DNA of 27,788 bases from Candidatus Bathyarchaeota archaeon (GCA_030691555.1 JAUYEB010000127.1:1-27788), one strand, 5' to 3'; positions 14,147 to 23,000 are shown, counted from the first letter of the stretch. Numbers and translations are program-made. Notes: generated by a model not told the origin, from the letters alone.

Positions 14147-15509
14147 GTGAACTACCCACCTCTGAAGAGGTGGGCTTCCTGACTCACCGAGGCAACTTGC
14201 CCAACCTCGCTGGGCTGAGTAGCGGTCACCTCTCCTACAGGCGTATATTCGGCTCGTTCCAAGCCTATCTCAAGCCCCCGCTTGAGGACGTTGAGCGCCG
14301 CGTTCACGTCCCTGTCAATGGTTAAGCCACACCAGGGGCATCTATGCACCCTCACAGACAGGTCCTTCTCAACGTAGGCTCCACACCCCGAGCAGGTTTG
14401 GCTGGTTCCACGGGGGTTGACGAACGCCGTCACTCCCTCTGACCGTTCAGCCATGTAGGTCAAAGCGTTCCTCAGCATCCCCCAACCAGCGTCACCCAAG
14501 CTCTTCGACAGCCTACGGTTCCCCATCATGCCCTGGACATTCAAATCCTCGACGTAGACCCTCTCATACCTGTTCACTATCATTCGGGCGGTCTTATACG
14601 CGAAGTCTCGCCTCCGGTTAGCGACTCGTTCACACGCGGATGCGACCCGGCGCCTCGCCTTCTCCCTGTTCCTCGACCCCCGCGTCTTCCTGGACAGGCA
14701 TCGCTGAGCCCTCCCCAGCCTCTCCTCGGCCCCGCGGTAGCTCCGTGGGGCTTCAATCAACGTGCCGTCGCTGAGGGCGACGAGGCTGTTCAACCCCAGG
14801 TCAACCCCCACGGCTGGGAGCCTGTTCTGAATAGGCTTAACCTCAACCTCGCAGGAGAACACGGCGTACCACTTCCCTGCTCTGCTCCGCGTCACCGTCA
14901 AGGTTTTAACTTGACCTTCGACGGGCCGGTGTTGGACGATCCGCATGTCACCGATCTTGGAGAGACAGAGCACGCCGTCTTTGAGCCGGAACCCGAGCTG
15001 GGGGTACGTCAGGCTATCGTACCTGTCCTCCCCCCGGAACCGGGGAAGGTGCGCCTTCAGCCCCGCCCTCTTCCGCGCCCAGTAGCTCTCGAAGCCGCTT
15101 CGGACCCGCTTGGCGACGTTCTGAAGTACCTGACTGAACACATTGTTCAGCTCGGGTTTCATAGCCTTCATCTCGGGGAGAAGGTACGTCAACGCATTAT
15201 GGGTCGGAGTCCCGCGCCCCGCCCTGCGCTCGCTGAAGCTGTGTTCGAGAAGGGCGTTATATGCCCATCGGCAGAGACGTAGCTGCTTCTCAAGCGCCGC
15301 TACCTGTTCGGTTGATGGTTTGAGGCGGTACTTATAGGAGAGTCTGATCATGTCTCTGGATTGGAATCAGTTTGATGTGCATGATTTAACTGAATCTCAT
15401 ATATCGGTGGGGGAGTGGGGTGAAAGTGGACCCGCCTGTCGGGGAACGGATTCTTTGTGGGTTCGATTCATCCCATGACTAAAGTCATGGGCTTTCTTGA
15501 ACACGCATC
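14147..15509 (-). mobile_element. TnpB-only IS200/IS605-type element, complete (1363 bp)
   Basis: The left end on the minus strand starts GATGCGTGTTCAAG after the target TTAC (plus-strand GTAA, 15510-15513) and carries CCCATGACT-AA-AGTCATGGG (15472-15491). The right end carries CCCACCTC-TGAA-GAGGTGGG (14155-14174) and finishes GTTCAC at 14147. These limits are confirmed by the restored reading frame of the interrupted gene. The bases following the right end, ATAGTAGAGTCCAGCG on the minus strand, would be the omega-RNA guide. No Y1 transposase is encoded. Confidence 0.9.
14152..15351 (-). CDS. tnpB: TnpB RNA-guided nuclease
   Basis: 399 residues. The N-terminal HTH_OrfB-like part (MIRLSYKYRLKPSTEQ) leads into a RuvC site with Asp184 in VGVDLGLNSL, Glu269 in VYVEDLNVQG and Asp348 in IDRDVNAALN. 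A zinc ribbon lies at C320/C323 and C338/C341 (CSGC, CPWC). All catalytic positions look intact, so it may be active. The C-terminus EAHLFRGG and the TAG stop are encoded by the right-end hairpin, as in the TnpB at 8350-9471, although the two proteins otherwise differ strongly. It is the closest relative in the window of the truncated copy at 5034-5551. Confidence 0.93.
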   Translation of the reverse strand: MIRLSYKYRLKPSTEQVAALEKQLRLCRWAYNALLEHSFSERRAGRGTPTHNALTYLLPEMKAMKPELNNVFSQVLQNVAKRVRSGFESYWARKRAGLKAHLPRFRGEDRYDSLTYPQLGFRLKDGVLCLSKIGDMRIVQHRPVEGQVKTLTVTRSRAGKWYAVFSCEVEVKPIQNRLPAVGVDLGLNSLVALSDGTLIEAPRSYRGAEERLGRAQRCLSRKTRGSRNREKARRRVASACERVANRRRDFAYKTARMIVNRYERVYVEDLNVQGMMGNRRLSKSLGDAGWGMLRNALTYMAERSEGVTAFVNPRGTSQTCSGCGAYVEKDLSVRVHRCPWCGLTIDRDVNAALNVLKRGLEIGLERAEYTPVGEVTATQPSEVGQVASVSQEAHLFRGG

Positions 15510-16031
15510 GTAACTTTCGCCCGGAACAACCTTGTTCTCCCTAAAGGTAAACTCTCTAATATCCCTAGTTCTCTCCTCAACAAGTTCCTCCAGATGTTTA
15601 GTGTATTTCCTAATCTCCTCCTCCATTCGCTTCCGCTCAGTGATGTCTCGGGCTATGTGTATGGTCTGAACTATTTGTCCCATATCGTTTTTCACAGGGC
15701 TAGCAGAGACTTCCACGTAGAATGGGCTTCCTTCCTTATCGAAGTGGGTGTGCTCAACCACATTTGGCTCTCCTGTCATCAGCATCTCTCGAATGGGACA
15801 AACATCGTGCGGGGGAGAACACGGCGTAGACCTATGGTGAGTGACTTCGTAACACGTCTTTCCCACCACCTCTTCCTTCTTCAGCTTTAACTATTTCAGA
15901 GCCACCACATTTGCATCGCTGATGGTGAAATCGTCGGGATTAATGAGAAGGATGGAGTCTGGGGCGCTGTCGAACAAGGCTCTGTAGCGGCTCTCCGACT
16001 CCCTAAGATTCTCCTCAACCAGATCAGGCAT
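15510..16031 (-). pseudogene. PAS part of a split PAS-DUF835 sensor (5' half)
   Basis: The frame starts at ATG 16031 (MPDLVEENLRESESRYRALF) and forms one PAS domain, with CYEVTHHRSTPC and HDVCP, FYVEVSASPVKNDMGQ and HIARDITERKRMEEEI. An exit coiled coil (YTKHLEELVEERTRDI) and VVPGESY follow before the TnpB element interrupts it. An in-frame TAG (15893-15891) cuts the PAS domain after ANVVALK. At the equivalent position the paralogue at 10099-10539 has Glu, so this is most simply a nonsense change. The gene is therefore doubly broken. The intact product would have been a cytosolic PAS-DUF835 signalling protein. Confidence 0.82.
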
Positions 16032-16206
16032 GAATATTCAACTCTTATCCTAGGGTATATAGCAATCTAATAATATAATCATAGCAAACGTTGAATTTAG
16101 GATTATGGTCTTGATGGCAAAGGAGTCTCACAAGTTCAGATGCATCCATAGCTCAGAGCTTACACATGAAGACATAAAAGCGGGTTCGGGCATAATTCTA
16201 AAATTG

Positions 16207-16380
16207 TGTATGTATTTAGCTTCTGTGAAACGAGAACCGAGAAATAGGCTTTAAATGTTAAGACTAATTTTGGCTTTAACGGGATTTATGAGAGGCGAGG
16301 AAGAACGCCAAAATCTGAACTTATCTCGATGAAATAGATGCAGATATTCGAGATCAACGTTCATGAGCTAAATACATACA
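16207..16380. mobile_element. MITE-like repeat, copy 2
   Basis: TGTATGTATTTAGCT (16207-16221) and AGCTAAATACATACA (16366-16380) are perfect 15-bp inverted repeats around 144 bp with no gene. Its reverse complement matches copy 1 (10898-11071) at both ends. A clear target duplication is not seen. It ends 53 bp before the prepilin peptidase gene. A weak 46-codon frame (16114-16254) runs into it from the left and may be the start of a disrupted gene. Confidence 0.65.
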
Positions 16381-16432
16381 AAAACGCAAAACTTCAGTTA
16401 TTAGATGAAAACCTGTTTAGGCTCCTTAATGC

Positions 16433-17254
16433 ATGTCCATCGGAGAACTAGTTATATCTGCGTCGAGCTTATTGATGGTGTCCGGGGTTCTGATGCCGCT
16501 CCTCGAGTACATTAGGCCACTCCTGGTCTTGACGATGTTAGGATACGCTTCGTACAAGGACCTCAGGACTCGAGAGATCAACGACATTCTATGGGTAGTC
16601 TTCGGAGCCTTAGGGTTGGCCCTCGATGTCTACGAGGTCGTTACGAACTCCCTGCCCCTCCTGGATCTAGCTCTACCTCTGATCTTCATGGTCCTATTCG
16701 CCCTGCTGTCAGGATACTTGGGCTTCTTCGGCGGGGCAGATCTCTTCGCTTTCATCATCCTAGGCTTGCTTCAGCCTTCCACGCCAAGGCTTGTGGGATC
16801 ATACATGGGGTTCGCCCCCGTATTTTTCCCATCGACGTTGATCTCTAACTCCATCGTGGTTGCAGCATCGGCCTCTATCCTAGTTCTCCTGGAGAACCTA
16901 TCTTCGAAGGACAGAGACTCCTTGTTCTCAGGGCACGAAGCCGAGCCGGTGTGGAGGAAGATCGTCCTACTCATATCGGCGAGGAGGGTCGACATCTCGG
17001 AGGTGAGGGGCCCCCCATTCCAGTATCCCCTTGAATATCGGGATTCGGAAACCAATGAGCTTAAGCTTCAGTTAAGACCCGATCTAGACGATGACAGGGC
17101 CATAAAGATCATCGAAGACCTGAGAGGGTTGAATCGCACCAAAATGTGGGTCTCGCATACCCTGCCCTTCTTATTTGCGCTGCTGGTGGGGTATATTGTC
17201 TCGGTCACCTTCGGGGATGTCACTATATCAATTATCAGCAGGCTTCTCGGTTAG
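16433..17254 (+). CDS. Archaeal prepilin peptidase (FlaK/PibD-like aspartic protease, A24)
   Basis: 273 residues with about six membrane segments (near 10-38, 52-70, 74-98, 103-120, 134-152 and 250-270). The first catalytic Asp lies in YASYKDLRTREINDILW (about 38-54), and the second in the GFFGGADLFAF loop (about 100-110), which replaces the bacterial GxGD motif. A soluble loop of about 90 residues (155-245) precedes the last helix. The enzyme should cut class III signal peptides such as that of the prepilin at 7623-8066. It stands alone, away from the pilus genes, with the MITE 53 bp upstream. The start at ATG 16433 gives a sensible N-terminus. Confidence 0.85.
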   Translation: MSIGELVISASSLLMVSGVLMPLLEYIRPLLVLTMLGYASYKDLRTREINDILWVVFGALGLALDVYEVVTNSLPLLDLALPLIFMVLFALLSGYLGFFGGADLFAFIILGLLQPSTPRLVGSYMGFAPVFFPSTLISNSIVVAASASILVLLENLSSKDRDSLFSGHEAEPVWRKIVLLISARRVDISEVRGPPFQYPLEYRDSETNELKLQLRPDLDDDRAIKIIEDLRGLNRTKMWVSHTLPFLFALLVGYIVSVTFGDVTISIISRLLG

Positions 17255-17291
17255 CCTTGACGAATCTTTCTGGCTAAATGTTAAGTGATGA

Positions 17292-17364
17292 ACATTTTTC
17301 CCAAAAATGGGAAAATGTGTCTGGGAGAGAAAATACGCTCTGCTAATTTCCTAAAAGGGAAAAT
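17292..17364. promoter_or_regulatory. Two similar inverted repeats before the winged-helix gene
   Basis: ACATTTTTCCCA-AAAA-TGGGAAAATGT (17292-17318) and ATTTCCTAAAAGGGAAAAT (17346-17364) share a TTTCC...GGGAAAA core. They lie 76-148 bp before the regulator's ATG, upstream of TATA-like TTTATATT. They may be operators. The first could also act as a terminator hairpin for the peptidase gene. Confidence 0.4.
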
Positions 17365-17439
17365 ATTCGCCTCTTTTCGGTAGATTATGTTTATATTCAG
17401 TCTAATTACTAAATTAAACTTAGAAAAGGTGTATTTCGG

Positions 17440-17694
17440 ATGAAGAAGAGGGATAGCGTGGACATCTCGGCGGACATCCTCCGCCTAGCCCAGGACGGCG
17501 CGATAAAGACACGCATCGTCTATGGAGCTAACTTGAACTTCAAGATAGTTGAGGGTTACCTCTCGAAGCTGACCAACCTCGGCCTTCTCGAGAAGAAGGA
17601 CGAGCACAAGGTCTACCGAACAACCGAGAAAGGTCTCGTTTTTATCAACCGATACGAAGAGTTGACGAAGTTCGGGTTGGCTTCATATGAGTGA
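17440..17694 (+). CDS. Winged-helix transcriptional regulator
   Basis: 84 residues. SADILRLAQDGAIKTRIVY (about 10-28) and NFKIVEGYLSKLTNLGLLEKK (about 33-53) form the HTH, then VYRTTEKGLVFINRYEEL is the wing and last helix. This is a small archaeal wHTH family. AAAAGGTG lies about 9 nt before the ATG. Its stop overlaps by 8 nt the start of the next frame (ATGAGTGA), suggesting coupled translation with the membrane protein that follows. Two inverted repeats upstream could be autoregulatory sites. Confidence 0.82.
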   Translation: MKKRDSVDISADILRLAQDGAIKTRIVYGANLNFKIVEGYLSKLTNLGLLEKKDEHKVYRTTEKGLVFINRYEELTKFGLASYE

Positions 17695-18018
17695 GCTGCT
17701 GGCTCACCCCCGGCTCCCCATACCCCGGTTGCAGCTTGACGGCCGCTTCATGGGCTTCCCAATAGCGCTGCTCGGTGTCGTCTGCGACTGGATAACCACC
17801 CAGGAGGCCTCGGGATGGGCTTCTACGAGACCCACCTAGCCTACCACCCTGTGACAGCGTTAGCAATTTTCTGGAGCGCTATCGTCTTCCTCTACCTGAC
17901 TCTGCCGAGGGGTAAGAAGTGGGACGCCGCTATCTGGGTCCTGGCATCCTGGTCCTTCCTAGGAGCCGTGAACAACACGCTCGTGATACTAGGTGTCTTC
18001 GGCGGGTTGGTAATCTAA
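17687..18018 (+). pseudogene. Small membrane protein with a frameshift (DUF5658-like)
   Basis: The first frame (ATG 17687 to TAG 17839) encodes MSELLAHPRLPIPRLQLDG, then MGFPIALLGVVCDWITTQEAS. A second frame continues from about 17815 with MGFYETHLAYHPVTALAIFW and further hydrophobic segments to 18018. Together they make a natural protein of about 110 residues with a D-W-x-T-T ... G-x-Y-E-T pattern resembling DUF5658 membrane proteins. One missing base near 17811-17815 (CGGGATGG) would explain the split. Alternatively the second frame alone, from ATG 17815, makes a 67-residue membrane protein. The start overlaps the regulator gene. Confidence 0.55.
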
Positions 18019-18298
18019 AAAAGATATCCATCATAACCCTAGTTCCCATCATATCGTGTTTTTGACTAGTCAATTTGGCTGCTGATTTTGGATGCATTTT
18101 GACCGTGTGTGCGCGCTAAGCCGTTTAGAAATTCTCTAGCCTCGACACGCGATTCTTAATACACCGGCCCTTCAGAGCATAAACCCCACTCAAATAGTTC
18201 ACATCCTTCCTCTGATCACCACGAAGGAGGAAAGCCCCACACAGCAACAGATGAACAACTCTAGGTCAACCCCGCCCCCGAGACAGGCGAAGCGGCAA
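18019..18298. other. Intergenic, 280 bp, one palindrome
   Basis: I see no gene. TTGACTAGTCAA at 18062-18073 is a perfect 12-bp palindrome. Its context (TTTTTGACTAGTCAATTTGG) resembles the TGACCGGTCA operators of the 351-bp element. Confidence 0.35.
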
Positions 18299-18526
18299 TC
18301 ACTCCGTGAAGTGCTTGACGCATCTAACCAGATCAGGCCGACCCAGCCCCACAGCCGAAGCCGCCACCGCAAGCATCGCCGTGAAGCTCAACGCGACGTG
18401 GATCGAGACCTGACCCAGGCCACGAACCCTCAAGCCGTCAAGCAGAAGCCACTCCTTCGCCCGACCGAACAGCCGCTCGATGCTCCTCCTTTCGTCAAAA
18501 AGAAGCCAAATTTCGGAGTTTAAGTC
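18299..18526 (-). pseudogene. C-terminal fragment of a DDE transposase (IS4/IS5-like)
   Basis: The minus-strand frame reads IWLLFDERRSIERLFGRAK, then EWLLLDGLRVRGLGQVSIH and VALSFTAMLAVAASAVG, and stops at 18299. The SIERLFGRAKEW pattern followed by RVRG and a hydrophobic helix is the end of a DDE transposase with the catalytic Glu in the IER motif. The rest of the gene is missing. A short frame further upstream on the same strand (18680-18600) starts MKEWLLAPGRLKV and may be another relic. Confidence 0.6.
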
Positions 18527-18676
18527 GTTTGAGTGTTCTCCACCGAAAAGCCGAAATTAACTTTCTTTTTCTATTTAATACTGGATTTGAGTTTTAACAT
18601 GCCGACAGCTAAACACTCATGAAATATGTTCTCTTGGCTGGTGACCTTGAGCCTGCCCGGAGCCAGCAACCATTCC

Positions 18677-18846
18677 TTCATCTTCTTCGCCTCTCGGCTG
18701 GCTTCGGGCTGCAATCACTCATCCGGTCGCGTGGATCATCTCCATAGCAGCTCGGGTTCGCCCAGTCACGTACACGGTCGCTTGGACCATGTGGAATAGT
18801 GGGCTAGCCAGCCAAGAATACTATAGGAACTTCTTTCATAAGGTCA
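18677..18846 (-). ncRNA. Orphan second copy of the IS110 bridge-RNA leader
   Basis: The segment aligns with 961-1132 nearly without gaps and keeps the closing stem (18816-18806 with 18703-18693) and the GGG-CGAA-CCC hairpin. It differs mainly at 18729-18745, 18792-18800 and 18817-18827. The downstream sequence is not an IS110 transposase, although an ATG follows at the same place. Differences concentrated in loop-like blocks fit guide loops aimed at other sites. Confidence 0.62.
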
Positions 18847-18922
18847 AAGCATTTTTTTTTAAAATATTTCACATTCAGAAATTTGTTATATTGTGCCATC
18901 ATATGTCTGGTATAAAAAAATA

Positions 18923-19946
18923 GGTTCTGCCCAATTTATGTATGATGGGTTGTTCTGTGGGATCTGCTATCTCTTTTCAGTTCTTCGTCTCTCGGTGTTT
19001 ACTGGTTTGTCCCGCTACTAAAGCGCTGTCGGCAGAATCTTGGATAGGGTGTCCCATGTCAGCCCTCCTCCTCCCGCCGCCTGAAACGGCGTGAGGCCGC
19101 CCAATCCCTGATGCGGCCTCAGCAAGTTGTACACGGCCTGGAGGATGCTGAGGGCCCTGTTCCCGGCCACGAGGGATTTAAAGCCGCGGAGGGTGCGGAC
19201 CCAGCCCCTTAGGGTGCCGTTCAGCCGCTCCAGGAGGTTGTTGCTCACCGTGACCAGCCTGCCCCGGTGGCTGACCTGTGCTCCCTTGAACTGGGCGACG
19301 ACGTGCCTGGCCCCCGGGATGGCCTCCGCTATGGCCGGAGGGTACGCCGGGGCCCCGTCGGAGACGATGACGTCCGGTGTGAAGCCCGCCTCCGCCTCTG
19401 CCTTCCTCAACACTCTGGCCGTCGCCTCCCCGTCCCTCCTCTCCGTCAGCTCCAGGGCGATGACGTTCCTGTGGTCGTCCTCCACGACGTATACGTAGCC
19501 CTTCCCGCCTCGGAGCCTGACGTGGAGCTCGTCCACATGCCATATCCCCGAGTACTCGGGCCTGTACCGGCGCTGAAGCTCCTGGAAGCTGGCGTGGAAC
19601 CTGTCCGCCCAGAAGAGGACGATGTTCTTGGAGACGGGGTGCCCCATTTCCGCCATGAGCTCCGAGACCTCCCGGCTGCTGAGCCTGTAGATGAACCTGA
19701 GGCGGAGGGCGAAGACCACCTCCTCCGGCTTGTACTTCATGCCGGCGAAGAGGGTTCCGCTCCTCTCGTTGAACTGCCGGCCGCAGTCCCTGCAGAGAAG
19801 ACCCTGTAAGCTATTCCTGGTGCCGTTCCTCACAATCCTGGATGAGCCACAGTACACGCAATCCAAGCCGAACACCGAGTAAGAGAGCGCAAAACGTGAA
19901 ACAAAAACACTACGTAGCCGAAATCATACACAAATAGGGCAGAACC
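18923..19946 (-). mobile_element. IS6-like element, complete (1024 bp)
   Basis: Ends GGTTCTGCCCAATTTATGTA (18923 on) and its partner ending at 19946 form 24-bp inverted repeats with two mismatches. The GGTTCTG start is common in the IS6 family. A clear target duplication is not visible (AAAAAATA on the left, AAAACTTA on the right). The right end lies 4 bp before a TATA box that serves the histidine kinase gene. Confidence 0.8.
19018..19875 (-). CDS. IS6-like DDE transposase with N-terminal zinc finger
   Basis: 285 residues. A zinc ribbon comes first: C6/C9 (CVYCG) and C28/C31 (CRDCG). HTH-like helices follow (LSSREVSELMAEMGHPVSK, about 65-83). The DDE triad is Asp115 in IWHVDELHVRL, Asp173 in VIVSDGAPAYP and Glu216 in NNLLERLNGTLRGW, and the RPHQGLGGLTPFQA tail is typical of the family. 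The frame is intact and both element ends are present, so it may be active. Archaeal relatives are often labelled IS6 or IS240-type transposases. Confidence 0.9.
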   Translation of the reverse strand: MFGLDCVYCGSSRIVRNGTRNSLQGLLCRDCGRQFNERSGTLFAGMKYKPEEVVFALRLRFIYRLSSREVSELMAEMGHPVSKNIVLFWADRFHASFQELQRRYRPEYSGIWHVDELHVRLRGGKGYVYVVEDDHRNVIALELTERRDGEATARVLRKAEAEAGFTPDVIVSDGAPAYPPAIAEAIPGARHVVAQFKGAQVSHRGRLVTVSNNLLERLNGTLRGWVRTLRGFKSLVAGNRALSILQAVYNLLRPHQGLGGLTPFQAAGGGGLTWDTLSKILPTAL

Positions 19947-19950
19947 AAAA

Positions 19951-19957
19951 CTTATAT
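19951..19957 (+). promoter_or_regulatory. TATA box of the histidine kinase gene
   Basis: CTTATATAC begins 5 bp after the IS6-like right end and lies about 48 bp before the kinase ATG at 20002. The BRE position upstream of it would be made partly of IS sequence (AGAACCAAAA), so the insertion may have changed promoter strength. Confidence 0.5.
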
Positions 19958-20001
19958 ACGCAGCCCCTTCTCTCAGAGTTTACAGAAGGTTTTTCCCCCC
20001 G

Positions 20002-23000
20002 ATGGCCACGAACGGAGGCGGGGAGGGCAAGCTGATAGCCCTCCTTAAGCACGCCAAGGAGCTCGCCCAGGCCGCGTCAACGGGGGAGATCGCCCGGGTA
20101 ACCCTCGACACGGTCAGGACCGTCCTCGGCTACGACCTCGGCACCCTCGCGGTCGTCGAGGGGGGGACTCTCAGGTTCATCGCCTCGACGGGCTTCCCCA
20201 ACTTCCAGGGGATCACCCTCCCCCTCGACGGCCCCGGCGTCACGGTCCGCGCCGTCAACACCGGCGAGACCCAGCGCCTCGACGACGTCACCACGGACCC
20301 CGCCCACCTCGACACCATCGCCGACCACATAGGCACCAGGACACTGAGCGAACTCGACGTCCCAGTCAAGATCGGGGGCGAGGTCGTCGCCGTCATAAAC
20401 CTCGAATCCGTCAGCCCCGCCGCCTTCACGGAGGCCGATGCGACGCTCGTCGAGATATTCGGCGAGCACGTCGCCCTGGCCATAAAGAGGCTGCGCCTAC
20501 TCGAGGCCGAGCACGACAACATAGCGAAGCTAGAGGCACTTCACAGACACGCCATCTCCCTCACCCAGGCCGGTGACCTCGGCGAGATATGTCGAGCCAC
20601 CCTCGACGCCGTCGAGTCCGTCATGGGGTTCCACCTGCTCTCATTCATGGTCGTCGGGGAGGGCGGCCTGGTCTCCATAGGCAACAGGGGGAGCCCGCCC
20701 CTCGGGAGGCCCCTCCCCCTCGACGGGAAGGGCATCACCGTCAAGGCCGCGAGGGAGCGGAGGACTATACGCGTCAACGACCTACGCGGCGACCCGGACT
20801 TCTTCAGGGGCACAGCCGACTCCCTCTCCGAGCTCGCCGTCCCCGTCGTCATAGACGGCGAAACCGTGGCCGTCATAAACCTGGAGAGCACCTCGCTCAA
20901 CGCGTTCACCGGGCAGGACCAGAACCTGGTAGAGATATTCTCCCAGCACATCGCATCGACCATAAAGAGGATGCGCCTCATCGAGTCCGAGGAGGACGCC
21001 AACGCGGACCTCGAGGCCCTCCACCGGCACGCGGTGCGCCTCAGCAGCCTCAACGACATCGAGGAGATCGCGGCCTTCACGATGGGGGTCATCCGAGACA
21101 TCCTCGGCCACACTCGGGGCGGCTTCGCGATGGTTGCGGACGGGAGGCTGGCCTTCATACACACGTCCGACGTGGACCCGGCCGTCATACCGGAGCTGCG
21201 CCTCGACGGGAGGGGCATCACCGTCAGGGCCGTCAGGACGGGGGCGACGCAGTTCGTCGGTGACACGCGCCTCGACCCCGACTACGTCCCCGACAGGGGC
21301 GGCCCCAGTAACCTCTCGGAGCTAGACGTGCCCATAAAGGTCGACGGCGGGGTCGTGGGCGTCATAAACCTGGAGTCCAGGGCCCCGAACGCGTACACCG
21401 ACGAGGACCGCCACATCATAGAGATCCTCAGCGAGCACGTCGCCATGGCTATCAAGAGGCTGCGCCTCCTCGAGAGGGAGCGGCGCAACGCGGTGAAGCT
21501 CGAGGCCCTCAACAGGAGCGCGGCCGACCTCGGTCAATCCCGAAGCATCGGGGAGGCCATCGACGCGGTCTGCAAGATACTTGGTGAGGACTTCGGCTAC
21601 AACTGGGTCGGCATCGGTAGGGTCGAGAAGGACGTCGTACGGTACATCAAGTACATCGGCGCCGACCTGAGCGGAAACGACACGATCCCCCTGAGCAGGC
21701 AAACGGTCACCGTCCGGGCGGTCAAGTCCGGAACCACACAGCTCGTCAAGGACACGAGCAAGGACCCCGACTACATCCTCCTAGATTCTATTGGCAAACG
21801 GTACCTGTCCGAGCTCGTCGTACCCGTCAGTGTGCGGGGGAAGATCGAGTACGTCATCAATGTCGAGAACACGGAGCCAGACGCGTTCTCACAGGAGGAC
21901 ATGCGCCTCGTCGAGCTCCTCGTGCTTCGTATGAGGTCTGCCTTCGAGTTGATACGGGAGAGGGAGAAGCTCGCAGCGCTCCACGGCCACGCCTCGAAGA
22001 TAGCCCTCTCCACCGACCTGAAGGAGATAGCCGAGACGACCCTCCTCACCCTGGGGGAAGTCCTGAACTTCCGCGTGGTCAGCTTCCACGTCGTGCATGG
22101 CGAAACGATCGACATGATCGCGCACACCGGGTTCTCCCTCGATGATCCTTTCACTCAGAGGATCGATGGCCCGGGTGTCATCCCGTTCGCGATCCGGGAG
22201 GGGCGATCCATCCTCGTGTCAGACGTTGAGAAGGATCTACACTATGTCCGGGGGCCGTTAAGCCCAGACGATCCGAGGCAGTCCGAGCTGGTTGTCCCGA
22301 TCAAGCGCGCCGGGTTGCCGGTCGCCGCTATAAACCTCGAGGACGCGAGGCCGGGCGCCTTCACGGAGGAGGACCGGCGCCTCGTCGAGCTCCTCGCCCT
22401 GCATGTCGGCGCCGCCCTCGAGCTTCTCGAGGAGAGGAGACGGCTCCGGGAGCAGCAGGCCGCCGAGACGCGCGAGCTCCTGGAGGGCGCCCACAGGCTA
22501 TCTAGCATGGTCCGCCACGACCTCAGGGGCCCCCTGCAGACCATACGCAACTCGACTTACATGCTCAGGGAGCACCCGGAACGGCTCGCCGAGCTCGCTG
22601 AGGCCATAGACGACAGCGTGGCGTACGCCGACAGGATCGTCGAGGACCTCGGGGGGATGACGGGGCCGAGCGAGCCTCAGCGCACGCTGGTCGACCTGAA
22701 CGACTTGGCGGATGCGAGCCTCTCCCAGGCGAAGGTGCCCGCCGGCGTCAGGGTCGAGGTCACGCACGGCGACGAGTTCATAGCCGTCAGCCTGGACGCG
22801 ACCCGCATAAGGAGGGCCCTCGACAACCTGGTCAAGAACGCCGTCGAGGCGATGCCCGAGGGGGGGACCCTCACCATCAGGACGGCGAAGCTCCCGGACG
22901 GCGTCACCGTCGAGGTCTCGGACACGGGGGTGGGCATCCCCGACGACGCGAAGCCCCTCATATTCAGGCCTTTCCACACGACGAAGGGGTCGGGGACGGG

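Noticed and set aside
18251..18523. 90-codon plus-strand frame
   Set aside because: It is antisense to a clear transposase C-terminal fragment.
20589..21263. Long Arg/His/Pro-rich frames over the histidine kinase
   Set aside because: They are out-of-frame shadows caused by high GC; the kinase frame shows ordered domains throughout.
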